A stretch of 64,000 nt of DNA, taken from the NCBI RefSeq assembly GCF_005795905.1, contig NZ_VAWE01000001.1, positions 2,824,501 to 2,888,500 on the forward strand. Reading direction: 5' to 3'. Positions 8,962 to 19,112 of this stretch are shown here, in pieces. Position numbers and translations under genes: made by a program. Origin of the DNA: Streptomyces marianii. Lineage in GTDB: Bacteria > Actinomycetota > Actinomycetes > Streptomycetales > Streptomycetaceae. Every line of letters begins with the position of its first letter. Within the stretch, counting starts at the first letter, position 1. The notes beneath the pieces were generated by a model that was given only the letters and a program-made list of their open reading frames with translations, ran no database searches and was not told where the DNA came from.

Positions 8962-9759
8962 ATGGCCGACTACCACGATGATCTGCGTCTCGCCCATGTC
9001 CTCGCGGACGCCGCCGACGCGGCGACCATGGACCGGTTCAGGGCACTCGACCTCAAGGTCGAGACCAAGCCGGACATGACTCCGGTGAGCGAGGCCGACA
9101 AGGCGGCCGAGGAGCTGATCCGCTACCAGCTCCAGCGCGCCAGGCCGCGCGACGCGATCCTCGGCGAGGAGTTCGGCATCGAGGGCACCGGCCCCCGGCG
9201 CTGGGTCATCGACCCGATCGACGGCACGAAGAACTACGTCCGCGGAGTTCCCGTGTGGGCGACGCTGATCTCCCTGATGGAGGCCGGCGAAGGCGGCTAC
9301 CAGCCGGTCGTGGGCGTGGTCTCGGCCCCCGCGCTGGGGCGCCGCTGGTGGGCGGCGAAGGGCGCGGGCGCTTACACCGGGCGGAGCCTGTCCTCCGCGT
9401 CACGGCTGCACGTCTCGAAGGTCGCACAGCTGTCCGACGCCTCGTTCGCCTACTCGTCGCTCGGCGGCTGGGAGGAGCGAGGGCGGCTCGACGGCTTCCT
9501 GGACCTGACCCGGGCGGTCTGGCGGACCCGCGGGTACGGCGATTTCTGGCCTTACATGATGGTCGCCGAGGGTTCGGTGGACATCTGCGCGGAGCCGGAG
9601 CTCTCCCTCTGGGACATGGCGGCGACGGCGGTCGTCGTACAGGAGGCGGGCGGCACGTTCACCGGCCTCGACGGGGTCCACGGGCCTCACAGCGGAAACG
9701 CGGCCGCCTCCAACGGCCTGCTGCACGGGGAGCTCCTGGAGTACCTCAACCGGGGCTGA
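8962..9759 (+). CDS. hisN: Histidinol-phosphatase HisN, inositol monophosphatase family
   Basis: This 265-aa phosphatase carries the metal-dependent inositol monophosphatase signatures [22 protein letters not shown] and [17 protein letters not shown]. In actinobacteria this subgroup performs the histidinol-phosphate dephosphorylation step of histidine synthesis. The residue pattern with NYVRGVP after the DGTK motif fits HisN better than a general inositol phosphatase. The substrate call is by homology. It is transcribed alone, away from a divergent TetR gene. Confidence 0.88.
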   Translation: MADYHDDLRLAHVLADAADAATMDRFRALDLKVETKPDMTPVSEADKAAEELIRYQLQRARPRDAILGEEFGIEGTGPRRWVIDPIDGTKNYVRGVPVWATLISLMEAGEGGYQPVVGVVSAPALGRRWWAAKGAGAYTGRSLSSASRLHVSKVAQLSDASFAYSSLGGWEERGRLDGFLDLTRAVWRTRGYGDFWPYMMVAEGSVDICAEPELSLWDMAATAVVVQEAGGTFTGLDGVHGPHSGNAAASNGLLHGELLEYLNRG

Positions 9760-9931
9760 ACCGAGACCGTCCACAGCGGTTACCGGCCAGTACAACCCAC
9801 GCACTCCCCCCCTCGGGCGCCGCGCCCCCTCTTGTTGCCCCGCCGAATCACTGCGACTCTGAGAGTCCCCCTATTTGTGAACTTGTGAATCCCTTCTCGT
9901 TGAAGGATTCATCAAGGAGGTGGATCCGTCC

Positions 9932-10339
9932 ATGCTCGTCCGTGACGCCATGAGCACAGTGGTCCTCACCATCGGCCCCGCACACACCCTCAGGCAGGCC
10001 GCTCGACTGATGGCCGCACGACGCGTCGGGGCGGCCGTCGTCCTCGACCCCGACACCAGCGGCCTCGGCATCCTCACCGAACGCGACATCCTCATCTCGC
10101 TCGGCGCGGGCCAGGACCCCGACCACGAATCCGCCGCCGCCCACACCACCACCGACGTCGTCTTCGCCGCCCCCTCGTGGACCCTCGACGAGGCCGCGGA
10201 CGCCATGACCCACGGCGGCTTCCGCCATCTCATCGTGCTCGACGCCGCAGGACCCGTCGGCATCGTCTCCGTACGCGACATCATCCGCTGCTGGGCACCG
10301 GCCCGGCACCGGGCCCAGGCTACGACCCTCGCCGGCTGA
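9932..10339 (+). CDS. Two-CBS-domain protein
   Basis: This 135-aa protein consists of two tandem CBS domains at about residues 5-60 and 72-125. The repeats share the pattern of a short DAM motif and a G(I/L)(L/V)(T/S)xRDI turn: GILTERDILIS and GIVSVRDIIRC. CBS pairs bind adenosyl nucleotides such as AMP or ATP. No fused effector domain is present, so it is probably a stand-alone sensor. AAGGAGG lies 11 nt before the ATG. An in-frame GTG at 9920 is a possible alternative start. Confidence 0.85.
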   Translation: MLVRDAMSTVVLTIGPAHTLRQAARLMAARRVGAAVVLDPDTSGLGILTERDILISLGAGQDPDHESAAAHTTTDVVFAAPSWTLDEAADAMTHGGFRHLIVLDAAGPVGIVSVRDIIRCWAPARHRAQATTLAG

Positions 10340-10351
10340 ACGCGGACACGC

Positions 10352-10391
10352 GAGCCGGCCGGACCTTCCCCGGGGAAGGTCCGGCCGGCTC
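10352..10391. terminator. Bidirectional terminator between CBS gene and catalase
   Basis: This is a perfect 40-bp palindrome. The 20-nt arms begin GAGCCGGCCGGACC and end CTTCCCC. It sits between two convergent genes, 12 bp from the CBS stop and 31 bp from the catalase stop, as expected for a shared intrinsic terminator. Confidence 0.8.
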
Positions 10392-10422
10392 TCCCGCGAC
10401 AAGCGGTCCAGTACTGGTCTCG

Positions 10423-11901
10423 TCAGCCGCGCAGGGCCTGGACCGCGGCCTCCAGCCGCTTGCCGAAGTCTCCGTCGGCCTGACGGAAGTTGCCGATCGC
10501 CCGCTCGGCGATGTCGTCCCGGGAGACCTTGGCGATGAAGCCCGCCAGGTTCTCGACCAGACGGCCCTTCTCGTCCTCGGACATCAGCCGGTAGAGGTTG
10601 CCGGCCTGGACGAAGTCGTCGTCCTCGGAGTGGGACGGGGCCTCGTGGTTGCCGGTGCGGCCCGAGACCGGGACCGGCTCCCAGAGCGGCCGGTCCGTCT
10701 GGAAGGGACCGCCGAAGCTGTTCGGCTCGTAGTTCTTGGCGCCCTTGTGGCGGCCGTCGTAGAGGAAGCCGTCACGGGAGTTCGTGCGCGCCTCGGTGGC
10801 GCGCGGGCGGTTCACCGGCAGGTGGTCGGCGTTGATGCCGACGCGGTAGCGGTGGGCGTCGCCGTACGCGAAGAGCCGGCCCTGCAGCATCCGGTCCGGG
10901 GACGGGCCGATACCCGGCACGAAGTGCGCCGGCGAGAAGACGGACTGCTCGACCTCGGCGAAGACGTTCTCCGGGTTGCGGTTGAGTTCCAGCCTGCCGA
11001 TCTCGAGCGGCGGGTAGTCGTCGTGCGGCCACACCTTGGTGAGGTCGAACGGGTTGAACCGGTAGGCCGCCGCGTCGGCCGCGGGCATGATCTGGACCTG
11101 CACCGTCCACGACGGGAAGTCACCGCGCTCGATGGCCTCGCGCAGGTCGCGCTGGTGGTTGTCAGGGTCCTCGCCCGCGAGCCTGTTGGCCTCGGCCTGG
11201 GTGAGGTTCCTGATGCCCTGGTCCGTCTTGAAGTGGTACTTGACCCAGAAGACCTCGCCGGCCTCGTTGCTCCACTGGTAGGTGTGCGAGCCGTAGCCGT
11301 TCATGTGCCGGTACGAGGCAGGGATCCCGCGGTCACCGAACAGCCAGGTCACCTGGTGGGTCGACTCGGGCGACAGGCCCCAGAAGTCCCAGACGTTGTC
11401 CGCCTCCTGACTACCCGTGTACGGATCGCGCTTCTGCGTGTGGATGAAGTCCGGGAACTTGACGGCGTCCTTGATGAAGAACACCGGGGTGTTGTTGCCG
11501 ACGAGGTCGTAGTTGCCCTCCTCGGTGTAGAACTTCAACGCGAAACCGCGGGGGTCCCGCACGGCGTCGGCGGCGCCGAGGTTGCCCGCCACGGTGGAGA
11601 AGCGCAGGAACGTCCCGGTCTGCCTGCCGACCTCGGAGAGGAACTTCGCCCGGGTGTAGCGGGTGACGTCCGCGGTCACCGTGAACGTGCCGTAGGCACC
11701 GGCGCCGCGGGCGTGGACCACCCGCTCGGGGATGCGCTCACGGTTGAAGTGCGCGAGCTTCTCGAGCAGCAGCTGGTCCTGCACCAGGACCGGTCCGCCG
11801 GGGCCCGCGGTCTCGCTGTTCTGGTTGTCGGCGACCGGCGCGCCGGCCTCCGTGGTGAGCGGTCCCTGCGTCACGTGCGCCTCCTGCGAAAACTGCGTCA
11901 T
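10423..11901 (-). CDS. catA: Monofunctional haem catalase
   Basis: This 492-aa protein breaks down hydrogen peroxide. The active-site histidine region is [12 protein letters not shown]. The haem-ligand signature [16 protein letters not shown] carries the proximal tyrosine. Length and motif spacing match clade 3 small-subunit catalases. The ATG at 11901 was chosen. The frame is open upstream to 11970, but that stretch contains the promoter and operator. It is divergent from a Fur-family regulator, exactly the catA-catR arrangement known in S. coelicolor, where the regulator represses the catalase until oxidised. Confidence 0.95.
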   Translation of the reverse strand: MTQFSQEAHVTQGPLTTEAGAPVADNQNSETAGPGGPVLVQDQLLLEKLAHFNRERIPERVVHARGAGAYGTFTVTADVTRYTRAKFLSEVGRQTGTFLRFSTVAGNLGAADAVRDPRGFALKFYTEEGNYDLVGNNTPVFFIKDAVKFPDFIHTQKRDPYTGSQEADNVWDFWGLSPESTHQVTWLFGDRGIPASYRHMNGYGSHTYQWSNEAGEVFWVKYHFKTDQGIRNLTQAEANRLAGEDPDNHQRDLREAIERGDFPSWTVQVQIMPAADAAAYRFNPFDLTKVWPHDDYPPLEIGRLELNRNPENVFAEVEQSVFSPAHFVPGIGPSPDRMLQGRLFAYGDAHRYRVGINADHLPVNRPRATEARTNSRDGFLYDGRHKGAKNYEPNSFGGPFQTDRPLWEPVPVSGRTGNHEAPSHSEDDDFVQAGNLYRLMSEDEKGRLVENLAGFIAKVSRDDIAERAIGNFRQADGDFGKRLEAAVQALRG

Positions 11902-11938
11902 TCCCGGCCAGTCCTGTCCTTGGCCAATGATGTTCCCG

Positions 11939-11966
11939 ATCCTACAATGGACATTGTCTAAGTCAA
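11939..11966 (-). promoter_or_regulatory. catA promoter with embedded CatR-type operator
   Basis: On the minus strand TTGACT (11966-11961) and TAGGAT (11944-11939) are separated by 16 nt. The spacer contains a palindrome, ACAATG-N2-CATTGT (11944-11957), that fills it almost completely. A Fur/PerR-type dimer bound here would block polymerase directly. Confidence 0.8.
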
Positions 11967-11989
11967 GCAACCATCCAAACTCACATCCG

Positions 11990-12026
11990 TTCGGGACCAG
12001 CTCCCCCGACTGTTAGGCTGATACAC
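11990..12026 (+). promoter_or_regulatory. Candidate catR promoter giving a leaderless mRNA
   Basis: TTCGGG (11990-11995) and TAGGCT (12014-12019) are 18 nt apart. The predicted start falls at 12026-12027, at the ATG of catR. No Shine-Dalgarno sequence precedes the ATG, which fits a leaderless transcript. The -35 match is weak. Confidence 0.5.
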
Positions 12027-12443
12027 ATGAGCGACCTCTTGGAACGACTGCGCGGACGCGGCTGGCGTATGACCGCGCAGCGGCGCGTCGTGGCCGAGGT
12101 CCTCGACGGCGAGCACGTCCATCTGACCGCCGACGAGGTGCACGCACGTGCCGTCGAGCGGCTGCCGGAGATCTCCCGGGCCACGGTGTACAACACACTG
12201 GGTGAGCTCGTCTCACTGGGCGAGGTCCTGGAAGTGGCCACGGACCACCGCGCCAAGCGGTACGACCCGAACGCCCACCGTCCGCACCAGCACCTGGTCT
12301 GCGCGCGTTGCGGTGCGATCCGCGACGTTCACCCCGGCGGCAATCCGCTCTCGGACCTGCCCGACTCGCAGCGGTTCGGCTTCACGATCTCGGACGTCGA
12401 GGTCACGTACCGGGGCATCTGCCCGAACTGCGCGAGCGCCTAG
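12027..12443 (+). CDS. catR: Fur-family peroxide-responsive repressor CatR
   Basis: This 138-aa Fur/PerR-type regulator has a winged helix in the first 80 residues, with TVYNTLGELVSLGEV as recognition region. The metal-binding half follows, with HRPHQHLVCARCG and CPNC providing a Cys4 zinc site. It is divergent from catA across 125 bp containing the palindromic operator, so repression of catalase and possibly of itself is the likely role. Peroxide sensing by metal-catalysed oxidation is known for the family and inferred here. Confidence 0.93.
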   Translation: MSDLLERLRGRGWRMTAQRRVVAEVLDGEHVHLTADEVHARAVERLPEISRATVYNTLGELVSLGEVLEVATDHRAKRYDPNAHRPHQHLVCARCGAIRDVHPGGNPLSDLPDSQRFGFTISDVEVTYRGICPNCASA

Positions 12444-12650
12444 CGCCGGCCCGCGGAGCTGATCACGCGGGGTTGATCACGAGGGCGGGTGCCCGAGACC
12501 CCCAGGGGCGGGCCGTCCCACGGTCCGCCCTTTGCTCTTCCCTCGACCCTCCGGGCGGTCCCGCTGTCCGGCCACCCCGCGCCGGGGCCCTTCAACTCCA
12601 CCGCTTCCGCCCGTTGGCCGCGACCCTGCCGAGAAACCGCCCGGAAAACA

Positions 12651-12685
12651 CCGATGGCCCGGATCCACTGGATCCGGGCCATCGG
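12651..12685 (-). terminator. Terminator of the first initiator tRNA gene
   Basis: Two perfectly complementary 17-nt arms (12651-12667 and 12669-12685) surround a single central base. On the minus strand the hairpin is followed by TGTTTT. It begins 8 nt after the 3' end of the tRNA. Confidence 0.85.
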
Positions 12686-12692
12686 CCTTCAG

Positions 12693-12766
12693 TAGCGGGG
12701 ACAGGATTTGAACCTGCGACCTCTGGGTTATGAGCCCAGCGAGCTACCGAGCTGCTCCACCCCGCG
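12693..12766 (-). tRNA. Initiator tRNA-fMet (CAT), copy 1
   Basis: The 74-nt gene folds as a cloverleaf with anticodon CAT in the loop CTCATAA. The acceptor arm begins CGCGGGG and ends CCCCGCTA. The first base pair is a C-U mismatch and the anticodon stem has three G-C pairs, GGG against CCC. These are the hallmarks of an initiator rather than elongator tRNA. CCA is not encoded. A second identical copy lies at 15288-15361. Confidence 0.95.
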
Positions 12767-12858
12767 TCGGTGAACCCAACAGTACGTCACCCCGCGGACC
12801 AGAGCAAATCCATATCCGTCAGCCGTTCGGGCTGGTGAGCGGGGTGACGCGTCCTCCC

Positions 12859-15072
12859 TCAGGCCGTGAGCTCCTGGTGCAGTGCCTCACGCAGCGCAGC
12901 CGCCCGGTCGGCGACCTCGGCGGGCCCCAGCTCCACCGCGCGGGCACACCAGCGCTGCCCCTCGGCGAGCTCGCCCCGGCGCGCGGCCAGCAGGGCGAGA
13001 CGGAGCGCGGCGCGTCCGTGCCCGGCGCGGGCGGCGCGGGCCCACCACAGGGCGGCCTCGCGCTCGTTGCCCTCGCGGGCGAGAAGCAGCCCCAGGTTGA
13101 ACGCGCCGTTGCGGCTTCCGGCCTCCGCCGCCTCCCGGTACCAGCGGACGGCCTCGGCCACATCGCCACGGGCCGCGGCGAGCATGCCGATGCGCACCTG
13201 GGCCCGGCGGTGCCCCTGCTCGGCGGCGCGCTCGTACCACTCCTCGCACTCGGTCTTCTCGCTCATGGGCTCACCGAGCGCGGGCGCGCCCGGCGGCGGC
13301 TGGCGCGCGTCGAGCAGAGTCGCGAGCCGGAACGCCGCCTCGGCGCTTCCGCTGCCCGCGGCACAGCGCAGATGACGCTCGGCCGCCTGCTCGTCGCCGT
13401 CGCGCAGACAGGCGATCCCGACCTGCAGGGCTGCCTCGGTGTGCCCGGCCGCGGCAGCCCGCTCGTACCAGCGCAGCGCCGTACGGTCCTCGTCCCGGCC
13501 GGCGTACAGGATGCCGAGGTTGAACGCGGCGTCGACACTGCCCGCCTCCGCGGCCTTCGAGAACCAGGGCTCGGCACCCACCGGGTCCCCGGCCTGCAGC
13601 AGCAGGACGGCGAGCGCGTTGGCGGCCTCGCGGTGCCCGGCGTAGGCCGCGCGGCGGTACCACTGCTCGGCCTGGCCGGTGCGGCTCTGGGCCGCGCACA
13701 GCAGACCGAGGTTGTACGCCCCGTTCACATCGCCCGCGTCCATCGCTGCGCGGTACCAGCGCTCGGCGGACTGCTGCTCACCGCGTGCAGCGTGCAGCGC
13801 ACCCAGCGCGTTGGCAGCGTTGCCGTCGCCTTCCTGGGCGGCCCGCAGCCACCACACGGCGGCGCTCTCCTCGTCGCCGGCGTCCTTCAGCAGGAATCCC
13901 AGCGCGCAGGCGGCACGCGCCTCCCCGTCCTTGGCTGACGTGAGGTACCAGCGCGCGGCCTCCTTCAGCTCGCCCCGACGCTCCAGGATGCCGCCGAGGT
14001 GCAGCGCGGCCCGGCGGTGCCCGCGGGCGGCCGCCTGCCGGTACCACTGCTCCGCCTCGTCCGGATGCCCGGACGCACCGGGTACCGCGTCCTCGGCGGT
14101 GCCGGACGGCACCACCGGCGCGGTCGCCGCGAAAGGCTCGGCGGCGCGGGCGGCGGGAACACGGACCGCCTCGGCGGCGCGGCCGCCCGCTTCCACGTGC
14201 TTGGACCTGTTCGCGTGCTTGGGCCGGTCAGCGCCCTTCGCCTTCTGCGCGTCCTGGGCCGCACCCGTGCGGCCGGCCGTGCCGGATTCCACGGCCTCCT
14301 CGACGGGGCCGCCCCTGTCCTTGACCGTCACGTCGCCGCGTTGGCAGGTCGGCGGGCCCGGGGAGGGGCCCCGTCCGGGGACCGCCGCTCCAGCACGCGC
14401 GCCAGCCGGTAGGCGGCGGGCCCCGTCCGGGGACCGCCGCTCCAGCACGCGCGCCAGCCGGTAGGCGGCCTCACGGTGCCCCTGCTCGGCGGCCGCGCGC
14501 AGCCAGCGCTCGGCGCCCTGCTCGCTGCGGTGTTCCAGCAGGTCGGCCAGGGCGTAGGCGCCGAGGGCGTGCCCCTGCTCGGCGGACTGACGCAGCCAGT
14601 ACTCGGCGGCCGGCTCGTCGCCCCGCTCCCGGAAGTGCCGGCCGAGCGCATGTGCCGCCGCCGCGGAACCGGCGACCGCCGCGATCCGCCACCAGCCCGC
14701 CGCCTCGTCGGCGTAGCCGCGCTGGTGCAGCAGCACACCCAGGTTGTTCGCGGCGGCGCGGTCGCCCTCGGCGGTGGCAGCGCGCAGATGCGGCTCCGCC
14801 CCGTCCAGGTCACCCCGGCGCAGGAGCATCGCCCCGAGGACGCTCATGGACGCCGCGTCCCCCGCCTCGGCGGCACGGCGGTGCCGGGCCTCGGCCTCCG
14901 CCTCGATGTCCGTCACGGGCAGGGGTTCCACCGCGGTCAGGGACTCGAGCGGGTCGACGGCGTCGATCGCCATCGCATCGGCCGCGGCCACCGCGGCCAC
15001 CGCGGTGGCGGCGTGCTCGTGCACAAACCGCCCCGTTTCCAACAGCGTTGTCCCGTCCCCCATAAATTCCAT
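12859..15072 (-). CDS. Sel1-like/TPR repeat protein
   Basis: This 737-aa soluble protein is built mostly of 36-residue Sel1/TPR-type repeats with the recurring pattern EQWYRxAAxxGHxxAAxxLGxLL. Repeats occupy about residues 50-215 and 340-720, separated by a low-complexity linker of about 120 residues. Such solenoids serve as protein-protein scaffolds, and no partner can be named. The linker contains an exact 52-bp tandem duplication at 14366-14469. Because 52 is not a multiple of 3, the first half of the linker is read in two different frames. Removing one copy would stop translation at 14328, after about 230 residues. The gene lies between two identical initiator tRNA genes on the same strand. 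Confidence 0.85.
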   Translation of the reverse strand: MEFMGDGTTLLETGRFVHEHAATAVAAVAAADAMAIDAVDPLESLTAVEPLPVTDIEAEAEARHRRAAEAGDAASMSVLGAMLLRRGDLDGAEPHLRAATAEGDRAAANNLGVLLHQRGYADEAAGWWRIAAVAGSAAAAHALGRHFRERGDEPAAEYWLRQSAEQGHALGAYALADLLEHRSEQGAERWLRAAAEQGHREAAYRLARVLERRSPDGARRLPAGARAGAAVPGRGPSPGPPTCQRGDVTVKDRGGPVEEAVESGTAGRTGAAQDAQKAKGADRPKHANRSKHVEAGGRAAEAVRVPAARAAEPFAATAPVVPSGTAEDAVPGASGHPDEAEQWYRQAAARGHRRAALHLGGILERRGELKEAARWYLTSAKDGEARAACALGFLLKDAGDEESAAVWWLRAAQEGDGNAANALGALHAARGEQQSAERWYRAAMDAGDVNGAYNLGLLCAAQSRTGQAEQWYRRAAYAGHREAANALAVLLLQAGDPVGAEPWFSKAAEAGSVDAAFNLGILYAGRDEDRTALRWYERAAAAGHTEAALQVGIACLRDGDEQAAERHLRCAAGSGSAEAAFRLATLLDARQPPPGAPALGEPMSEKTECEEWYERAAEQGHRRAQVRIGMLAAARGDVAEAVRWYREAAEAGSRNGAFNLGLLLAREGNEREAALWWARAARAGHGRAALRLALLAARRGELAEGQRWCARAVELGPAEVADRAAALREALHQELTA
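14366..14469. repeat. Two exact 52-bp tandem copies inside the TPR gene
   Basis: Copy 1 is 14366-14417 and copy 2 is 14418-14469, with no mismatches. On the coding strand the first copy encodes the end of a TPR helix (AAYRLARVLERRSPDGA) and the second is read in another frame as an Arg/Ala/Gly-rich linker. Confidence 0.95.
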
Positions 15073-15245
15073 CGTCGCACCACCCGCAACCCGCGTACAC
15101 CTGGTATACCGCAGCCAGTGAGGTCACTTCAGCGTTTTGTCGACATGCCCACAGAGAGACAAGTCAAACACCCGCCACCTCAGGACGCCGGACTCAACTC
15201 GCCCCAAACGGGACACACTTCGGGAACAACCGCCGTTGACACACG

Positions 15246-15281
15246 TCGAGGGCCCGGATCCTGATGGATCCGGGCCCTCGA
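15246..15281 (-). terminator. Terminator of the second initiator tRNA gene
   Basis: Sixteen-bp complementary arms (TCGAGGGCCCGGATCC and its complement) flank a 4-nt loop just downstream of the tRNA. The core GGGCCCGGATCC is close to that of the terminator of the first tRNA copy. Confidence 0.8.
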
Positions 15282-15287
15282 TCTCAG

Positions 15288-15361
15288 TAGCGGGGACAGG
15301 ATTTGAACCTGCGACCTCTGGGTTATGAGCCCAGCGAGCTACCGAGCTGCTCCACCCCGCG
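15288..15361 (-). tRNA. Initiator tRNA-fMet (CAT), copy 2
   Basis: This gene is identical over all 74 nt to the copy at 12693-12766, with anticodon CAT, a C-U mismatch at the end of the acceptor stem, three G-C pairs in the anticodon stem and no encoded CCA. The stretch just 5' of it on the minus strand resembles the matching stretch of copy 1 only in patches. Confidence 0.95.
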
Positions 15362-15423
15362 TCGTTGTGTACCTACAGTACCACGGTGCGGGGTGGAGCC
15401 TGTCCGGCAAACCACCCGTTCGG

Positions 15424-18333
15424 TCAGCCTCCGGGTTTACCCGACGGTGCGCCGGGGGCCTGCGACTGTGCCGCCGCCGCCCGTTCGAGCGCCGCCTGGA
15501 GATCCGCCTGGGCCTTGCCGTACGCCGTCCAGTCGTTCTTCTTGAGCGCCTCCTGGCCCGCCTCGTACGCCTTCTGGGCGTCCGCGATGGCCTGCTTCAG
15601 CGCCGCGCTGCCCGTCGCCGGCGGCTGGGGTGTGGTGTCACCGGGCTCCGTCGGCGGCTGCGTCGTGGGCGGCGGCTCGGCGCCCTCCACTCCGAACACC
15701 GCGTTCAGCGCCTCCGCCAGGCTGTCCTTGAAGACCGGCTTGCCGCCGTAGGACACCGCCACCTTCTTCAGCAGCGGGTAGTTGGCGGCACCGCCTCGGG
15801 CGTACACCGGCTCGACGTACAGGAAGCCTCCGTCCAGCGGGACCGTGAGCAGGTTGCCGTAGTCGATCTCGGAGTCGGTGCCCCGCAGGTCACGGACGAA
15901 CGTCGCGACCTCCGGAACACTGTTGAGCTCGCTCTGCACCTGCGAGGGGCCCTGCACGGTCGAGGTCACCCTCAACAGTCTGATCGAGCCGTACCCCTTG
16001 CTGTTCGCGTCGGCGTCGACGGCCATGAACGCGCCCAGGTTGGGGCGTCCGCTGGGCGTGAACGTCGTCGTCAGCGAGAACTTCTGCTCCTGCTCGCCCG
16101 GCATCTTCAGGCTCAGGTAGTACGGCGGGACCGCGCTGCCGTCCTTCTGCGTCGGGTCGTTCGGCACCTGCCAGGCGTCACTGCCCGTGTAGAACTGCTC
16201 GGGGTCGGTCACGTGGTACCGCGTGAGCAGCTCGCGCTGGACCTTGAACATGTCCTGCGGGTACCGGAGGTGGGCCAGCAGGTCCGGCGCGATCTCGTTC
16301 TTCGCCTTGACCGTGTCCGGGAAGGCCTTCATCCAGGTCTTCAGGACCGGGTCCTCGGTGTCCCACTGGTACAGGTCGACCGTGCCGTCGTAGGCGTCGA
16401 CGGTGGCCTTCACCGAGTTGCGGATGTAGTTCACCTGGTTCTGCTGCGCGACGACGGCCCGCTGGCTGTCGGTCAGCGAGTCGGCCGTGGTGTCCCCGAG
16501 CGTCGTGCGCGACGCGTAGGGGTACCCGTTCGTCGTGGTGTAGGCGTCGACGACCCACTTGATACGGCCGTCGACCACCGCCGGATAGGCGTCCCCGTCG
16601 ATGGTGAGCCACGGGGCCACCGCCTCGACGCGCTCCTTGGGCGTGCGGTTGTAGAGGATCCGCGAACCGTCGCCGATCGCCCCGGAGTAGAGGATCTGCG
16701 GCTCGCTGAACGCCACCGCGTACGCGGCCCGGTTGAACGGCCCGGAAAGGTCGACCCCGCTCTTGCCCTTGAAGCTGGTGGTCACCTCACCGTTCTTCTC
16801 GTAGTCCAGTTCCTTCTGCGGGCCGCCGACGATCGAGTACTGCTCGGTCTTCTCGCCGTAGTAGACCCGCTGCTCGTACGTGCCGAGCTGGCCCTCGGTG
16901 GGCAGGCCGGACTCGATGAAGTCCGGGGCGCCGACCGTGCCCTGGTCCTCGTTGGTGATCGTGTTCGTGCCCTTGGCCGCGATCGCGCCGTAGCCGTGGG
17001 TGTAGGTGAAGTGGTCGTTGATCCAGTTGCGCTTGGGAATGCCCTTGATGTTGAGCTCGCGCAGACCGATGACCGTGTCCTGCGGCTTGCCGTCGGGGCC
17101 GGTGTACCGGTCCACGTCGAGGGTCGCCGGGAACTGGTAGTACTTACGCTCCTGCTGGAGCTGCTGGAAGGCGGGCGAGACGATGTTCGAGTCGACGAGC
17201 CGGTAGCTTGCGGCCGTGGCGGCCTGCTCGCGCTGCTCGGCCTTCCGCTTCCGGTCGCCCTTGCCCCCGTAGTTCTCGGACTTCGCCGCGTCGATGCCGT
17301 AGGCCTTGCGCGTGGCATCGATGTTCTTCTTGATGTACGGGGATTCCTTGGCCTGCTCGTTCGGCTGGACCTGGAACTTCTGCACGATGGCCGGGTACAG
17401 GCCGCCGATGAGGATGGCCGAGAGCACCATCAGCCCGAAGCCGATCACCGGCAGCTGCCAGGTACGCCGCCACAGCGTCGCGAAGAACAGCACGGCGCAG
17501 ATGACGGCGATGCAGAACAGGATCGTCTTCGCGGGCAGATACGCGTTCGCGTCCACGTACCGCAGGCCCGTCCAGTTGCCCGCGGCCTTGAAGTCACTGG
17601 ACTTCACGGCCAGGCCGTAGCGGTCCAGCCAGTACGCCACGGCCTTGAGCGCGACGAAGAAGCCGAGCAGCACCGACAGATGGCCGGTGGCCGCTGCGGT
17701 GGCCCGCGCCCCGGGGCTGGTGACGCGCAGCCCGCCGTAGAGGTAGTGGGTGAGGACCGCGGCGATCAGGGAGAGCACGGCCGCGGCGAAGCCGAAGCCC
17801 AGCAGGAACCGGTACCAGGGGAGGTCGAAGGCGTAGAACGCCACGTCCATCCCGAACTGGGGGTCCTTCTGGCCGAACGGCACGCCGTTGACCCACATCA
17901 GCCACGTGCGCCACTGGGAGGACGCGGACGCTCCGGCGATCAGCCCGACGAGCGCGGTGACCCCGAGGAGCACCCACTTCTTGTACGGAGCGATGCCCAT
18001 CCGGTACCGGTCGAGGCTCTGCTGCTCGAGCGACATCGCGCTCAGCGGCGGCCGCAGCCGGTGCGCCAGCCAGATGTTCAACCCGACCGCGGCGGCCATC
18101 AGCAGGCCGAAGACCGCGAACAGACCGATCTTGGTCCAGAGGGTCGTGGTGAACACCGACGAGTACTTCACCGAGCGGTACCAGAGCCAGTCGGTCCAGA
18201 ACCCGGCGAACATGACAAAGGCCATGGCGAGCACGGCCAGCACGCCGAGCGTCATCAGCAGCGTCCGTACGCGCCGGGACGGCCGGCCCACTCTGATCCG
18301 TGGCCCTGTCGGGCCTCCGCCGCGGTCCGGCAT
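15424..18333 (-). CDS. UPF0182 family large membrane protein
   Basis: This 969-aa protein has about seven transmembrane helices in the first 320 residues, starting with [21 protein letters not shown] long extracytoplasmic domain follows, and the tail after about residue 900 is rich in Pro, Thr and Ala. UPF0182 proteins are widespread in actinobacteria. Their function is not established. The frame is open upstream to 18813. The ATG at 18333 (MPDRGGG) was chosen because it directly precedes the cytoplasmic basic stretch before the first helix. An ATG at 18450 is an alternative. Confidence 0.85.
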   Translation of the reverse strand: MPDRGGGPTGPRIRVGRPSRRVRTLLMTLGVLAVLAMAFVMFAGFWTDWLWYRSVKYSSVFTTTLWTKIGLFAVFGLLMAAAVGLNIWLAHRLRPPLSAMSLEQQSLDRYRMGIAPYKKWVLLGVTALVGLIAGASASSQWRTWLMWVNGVPFGQKDPQFGMDVAFYAFDLPWYRFLLGFGFAAAVLSLIAAVLTHYLYGGLRVTSPGARATAAATGHLSVLLGFFVALKAVAYWLDRYGLAVKSSDFKAAGNWTGLRYVDANAYLPAKTILFCIAVICAVLFFATLWRRTWQLPVIGFGLMVLSAILIGGLYPAIVQKFQVQPNEQAKESPYIKKNIDATRKAYGIDAAKSENYGGKGDRKRKAEQREQAATAASYRLVDSNIVSPAFQQLQQERKYYQFPATLDVDRYTGPDGKPQDTVIGLRELNIKGIPKRNWINDHFTYTHGYGAIAAKGTNTITNEDQGTVGAPDFIESGLPTEGQLGTYEQRVYYGEKTEQYSIVGGPQKELDYEKNGEVTTSFKGKSGVDLSGPFNRAAYAVAFSEPQILYSGAIGDGSRILYNRTPKERVEAVAPWLTIDGDAYPAVVDGRIKWVVDAYTTTNGYPYASRTTLGDTTADSLTDSQRAVVAQQNQVNYIRNSVKATVDAYDGTVDLYQWDTEDPVLKTWMKAFPDTVKAKNEIAPDLLAHLRYPQDMFKVQRELLTRYHVTDPEQFYTGSDAWQVPNDPTQKDGSAVPPYYLSLKMPGEQEQKFSLTTTFTPSGRPNLGAFMAVDADANSKGYGSIRLLRVTSTVQGPSQVQSELNSVPEVATFVRDLRGTDSEIDYGNLLTVPLDGGFLYVEPVYARGGAANYPLLKKVAVSYGGKPVFKDSLAEALNAVFGVEGAEPPPTTQPPTEPGDTTPQPPATGSAALKQAIADAQKAYEAGQEALKKNDWTAYGKAQADLQAALERAAAAQSQAPGAPSGKPGG

Positions 18334-18512
18334 CTGGAAAGCCAACGTGCGCCCCTCGAAGTTCGCGGTCGTGTTATGCGTTTTCCGGGTGCCGTCCCAT
18401 GTGTCCGGCACCCTGTGCGGTAGGCCCACGCGATCGTAGAGCCCACTCATGCAACTTACTGAGGCTTTACCTAGTTCCCGACTCCGGGGCCGAAGGAGGC
18501 AGGATATTGAGC

Positions 18513-19070
18513 ATGTCCAACGTTTCCCCCGGCGGCCCCCCGATGGCCGCGAGCCCGCTGACCCGCGCGGTGCTCGAAATCGACGAGTACGCGTCCGGCC
18601 TCGGCTGGGACCAGCCGGCCCGGCTCTTCGCCCTCGTCGACACCGCACAGCTGCGCACCCAGGAGCCGGGCCTCGCCGCCCAGCTCGGTCTCGACGACGG
18701 GGACGCGGCCGCTCCGCTGACCCCGGTCGAGCAGGACGAGATCCCCTCGGGCGCCCCGCTCGACGAGTTCCTCGGAACGATCGCCTGGCCCGACGCAGTG
18801 GCGGGATGCGCACTCACCGTGGAGCGACTGATGCTGCCGCCGTCGGCGGAGACCTCCGTCCCCGAGGGACTCGACGAGGCGGGCCTGGCCCAGTGGGTGG
18901 CCGCGCATCCGGACCGCCAGGAAGTCCGGATGACCGTGGCGGTGCTGCGGGACGGCGCCCGTGAGTCGGCACTGCGGCTGCGGGAGAAGGACTCCGCAAC
19001 CGAGGTGCTGACCGGTGCGGACCTGGTGCCGGGGCTGGCGGACGCCCTCTCGGCCACGTTCGAGGCGTAG
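18513..19070 (+). CDS. Conserved actinobacterial protein of unknown function (PPA1357-like)
   Basis: This 185-aa soluble acidic protein has no signal peptide or membrane segment. It contains [29 protein letters not shown] near the N-terminus and ends with a helix-rich part. I recognise it as the hypothetical protein commonly divergent from UPF0182 genes in streptomycetes, but I cannot assign a role. GGAGG lies 13 nt from the ATG at 18513. An in-frame TTG at 18507 has better spacing and may be the true start. Confidence 0.75.
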   Translation: MSNVSPGGPPMAASPLTRAVLEIDEYASGLGWDQPARLFALVDTAQLRTQEPGLAAQLGLDDGDAAAPLTPVEQDEIPSGAPLDEFLGTIAWPDAVAGCALTVERLMLPPSAETSVPEGLDEAGLAQWVAAHPDRQEVRMTVAVLRDGARESALRLREKDSATEVLTGADLVPGLADALSATFEA

Positions 19071-19076
19071 CAGCGC

Positions 19077-19112
19077 GGAGGGGGCGCGCCGCGGTCGCGG
19101 CACGTCCCCTCC
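19077..19112. terminator. Terminator between convergent genes
   Basis: The arms starting GGAGGGG and ending CCCCTCC form a stem of about 16 bp with two imperfect pairs. It sits just after the stop of the upstream plus-strand gene and before the convergent PDZ protease gene. Confidence 0.55.

Noticed and set aside
15325..18423. 1032-codon open frame on the plus strand
   Set aside because: It is antisense to UPF0182 over its whole length and shows the Val/Leu/Arg/Gly composition of an antisense frame.
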